Shown here piece by piece: positions 6,097 to 7,091 of a stretch of DNA of 7,091 nt. Made by a program: the position numbers and the translations under genes. This DNA is from CAYLOC01 sp964385195 (GTDB lineage: Bacteria > Actinomycetota > Actinomycetes > Propionibacteriales > Nocardioidaceae): the NCBI GenBank assembly GCA_964385195.1, contig CAYLOC010000166.1, forward strand, positions 1 through 7,091, given 5' to 3'. Each line of letters begins with the position of its first letter. The stretch's first letter is position 1. The notes beneath the pieces are model-generated. The model was not told the DNA's origin. It searched no databases and saw only the letters and a list, made by a program, of their open reading frames with translations.

Positions 6097-6121
6097 GGGA
6101 ACGTTGATGTCGGGTGCTCAT
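6086..6121 (-). CDS. Possible 11-codon leader frame overlapping the peptidase start
   Basis: An ATG at 6121 opens a frame encoding MSTRHQRSHEH, whose TGA falls 8-10 bases inside the peptidase gene in another frame. A TANNNT box (TAGTGT, 6129-6134) ends seven bases before this ATG, the spacing expected for leaderless transcription. Ribosomes finishing here could restart at the peptidase ATG at 6096, which lacks its own Shine-Dalgarno. The peptide has two arginines and three histidines among 11 residues. It may equally be chance, since a frame this short carries no coding signal. Confidence 0.25.
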   Translation of the reverse strand: MSTRHQRSHEH

Positions 6122-6128
6122 GCGGGTC

Positions 6129-6134
6129 ACACTA
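6129..6134 (-). promoter_or_regulatory. Candidate -10 box of the peptidase operon
   Basis: TAGTGT on the minus strand fits TANNNT and would start transcription around 6121-6123, about 25 bases before the peptidase ATG. No recognisable -35 is present. It touches the palindrome cluster at 6134-6152, so a protein bound there would block it. Confidence 0.4.
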
Positions 6135-6152
6135 TCGGGCGACCCGATCGGG
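6134..6152. repeat. Overlapping palindromes in divergent promoter region
   Basis: ATCGGG (6134-6139) and CCCGAT (6143-6148) form a perfect 6-bp dyad around CGA, and CCCGATCGGG (6143-6152) is a perfect 10-bp palindrome sharing the middle half-site. This gives three half-sites in alternating orientation, midway between the two divergent genes. It looks like an operator, but the binding protein is unknown; the GC-rich motif is not a classical AT-rich Lrp site. Confidence 0.45.
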
Positions 6153-6164
6153 TACGGGGCATGG

Positions 6165-6170
6165 CATGAT
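6165..6170 (+). promoter_or_regulatory. Candidate -10 box of the exonuclease gene
   Basis: CATGAT ends seven bases before the exonuclease ATG, so transcription could begin at the start codon. It matches only part of TANNNT (A at position 2, T at 6), and no -35 is clear. The lack of a Shine-Dalgarno before the ATG favours a leaderless message. Confidence 0.3.
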
Positions 6171-6177
6171 CGGTCAG

Positions 6178-7091
6178 ATGACCCGACGTCTGATGCTGTT
6201 GGACACGGCATCACTGTACTTTCGCGCTTTCTACGGCGTGCCGGACACGGTTCGCGCGCCGGACGGTACGCCGGTGAACGCCGTCCGCGGCCTTCTCGAC
6301 TTCCTCGCCACCCTCGTCTCCACCTACGAGCCGACTGACCTGGTGTGCTGTTGGGACGAGGACTGGCGTCCGCAGTGGCGGGTGGATCTGCTGCCGTCGT
6401 ACAAGCAGCAGCGGGTGGCCGAGGTGGTCCCCGGAGGCACTGACGTGGAAGAAGCCCCGGACGACCTGGGCGTGCAGGTGCCGGTGATCGTCGAGGTCCT
6501 CGCGGCGCTGGACCTGGCCGTTGTGGGGGCACCGGGGTGTGAGGCCGATGACGTGATCGGTACGCTCGCTCACCGCGCGGACTCCCCCGTCGACGTGGTG
6601 ACCGGCGACCGCGACCTGTTCCAGGTGGTGGTCGACAAGCAGCCACCGGTGCGCGTCCTCTACACCGCACGCGGCATCCGGCGTATCGAGGTCGTCAACG
6701 AGTCCACGGTCGTGGCCAAGTACGGCGTGCTGCCCGCACAGTACGCCGACTTCGCCACCCTGCGGGGCGACCCTTCCGACGGGCTCCCGGGTGTGGCGGG
6801 GATCGGAGAGAAGACCGCGGCGTCGCTCCTGGCCGCCCACGGCGACCTGGCGGGCATCGTGGCCGCTGCGGCAGATTCCTCGTCGTCGATGTCGGCGCGT
6901 GTCCGCCGCAACCTGCTTGACGCGACCGACTACCTCCAGCGGGCGACGCGGGTCGTCGCGGTGGAGACGGACGCGCCGCTGCCGGGGTTCGACCCGCGGC
7001 TGACCGCGCCGACCGAGGAGGTGCGGGAGCGGGTCACGGTGTTGGCGGAGCGCTGGGGACTGGGTGGCAGTGCCGTGCGCGCGCTGGGCGC
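6178..7091 (+). CDS. Free-standing 5'-3' exonuclease (PolA N-domain / FEN-like), C-terminus off right edge
   Basis: The 304 visible residues form a 5' nuclease like the N-terminal domain of DNA polymerase I, without any polymerase part so far. Metal-site acids are complete: D9 (LLDTASLYFRAF), D60 (CWDEDW), E122, D124 and D125 (GCEADDVIGTLA), D144 and D146 (VTGDRDLFQ), D198 and D201 (RGDPSDGLPG). R64, R68, K76 and R79 lie in the arch region with LLPSYKQQR. The helix-3-turn-helix DNA-binding part is GVAGIGEKTAASLL (205-218). Such enzymes remove RNA primers and 5' flaps in replication and repair. Families of free-standing members are usually about 300-320 residues, so only the last few are missing. 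The frame starts at ATG 6178 after an 81-base divergent region. Unlike E. coli ExoIX (Xni), which has fewer metal-binding acids, this protein should be catalytically competent. Confidence 0.92.
   Translation, partial: MTRRLMLLDTASLYFRAFYGVPDTVRAPDGTPVNAVRGLLDFLATLVSTYEPTDLVCCWDEDWRPQWRVDLLPSYKQQRVAEVVPGGTDVEEAPDDLGVQVPVIVEVLAALDLAVVGAPGCEADDVIGTLAHRADSPVDVVTGDRDLFQVVVDKQPPVRVLYTARGIRRIEVVNESTVVAKYGVLPAQYADFATLRGDPSDGLPGVAGIGEKTAASLLAAHGDLAGIVAAAADSSSSMSARVRRNLLDATDYLQRATRVVAVETDAPLPGFDPRLTAPTEEVRERVTVLAERWGLGGSAVRALG

Noticed and set aside
1..7091. Mobile element, CRISPR array, tRNA or rRNA
   Set aside because: I found no transposase or integrase, no terminal repeats with target duplications, no regularly spaced repeats, and no tRNA or rRNA signature on either strand. 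The inverted repeats are confined to the two intergenic regions.

Overview
The window comes from a high-GC actinobacterium. Base composition, GTG starts, likely leaderless starts and above all the gene set (lnt followed by a polyprenol-phosphate-mannose synthase and FxsA, and an M24 dipeptidase divergent from a free-standing 5'-3' exonuclease) all point there. From memory, Mycobacterium tuberculosis carries the same pieces: Rv2051c joins Lnt and Ppm1 in one protein, and pepE (Rv2089c) lies divergent to the exonuclease gene Rv2090. I cannot place the genus; the separate lnt and ppm genes fit many non-tuberculous actinobacteria.

Layout. Positions 1-2527, minus strand, hold a tight three-gene cell-envelope operon read right to left: lnt (apolipoprotein N-acyltransferase), ppm1 (polyprenol monophosphomannose synthase, 4-base ATGA overlap) and fxsA (starts just after the ppm1 stop, cut by the left edge). 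Positions 2528-2925 have no convincing gene but hold three strong inverted repeats, one promoter-like pair, and a -10-like box placed for leaderless transcription of lnt. Positions 2926-6096, minus strand, hold a second operon read right to left: an M24 metallopeptidase, an AsnC/Lrp-family regulator (2 bases after it) and an amidohydrolase of the YtcJ / amidohydrolase-3 type (13 bases after that, with a strong ribosome binding site). Positions 6097-6177 are a compact divergent promoter region with overlapping palindromes. From 6178 to the right edge, plus strand, runs a free-standing 5'-3' exonuclease with a complete set of metal-binding acidic residues, missing only its last few residues.

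How the genes work together. The envelope operon couples two membrane modifications, N-acylation of lipoproteins and synthesis of the mannose donor for O-mannosylation and mannolipids. The peptidase-Lrp-amidohydrolase operon looks like a peptide or amino-acid-derivative breakdown unit with its own feedback regulator; its substrate cannot be read from sequence. The exonuclease is a DNA replication/repair gene that shares only the promoter region with the peptidase.

The coding content is ordinary. The least explained material is non-coding: the dyads at 2571-2911 and the palindrome cluster with a possible 11-codon leader frame at 6086-6152. I see no mobile element, CRISPR array, tRNA or rRNA.
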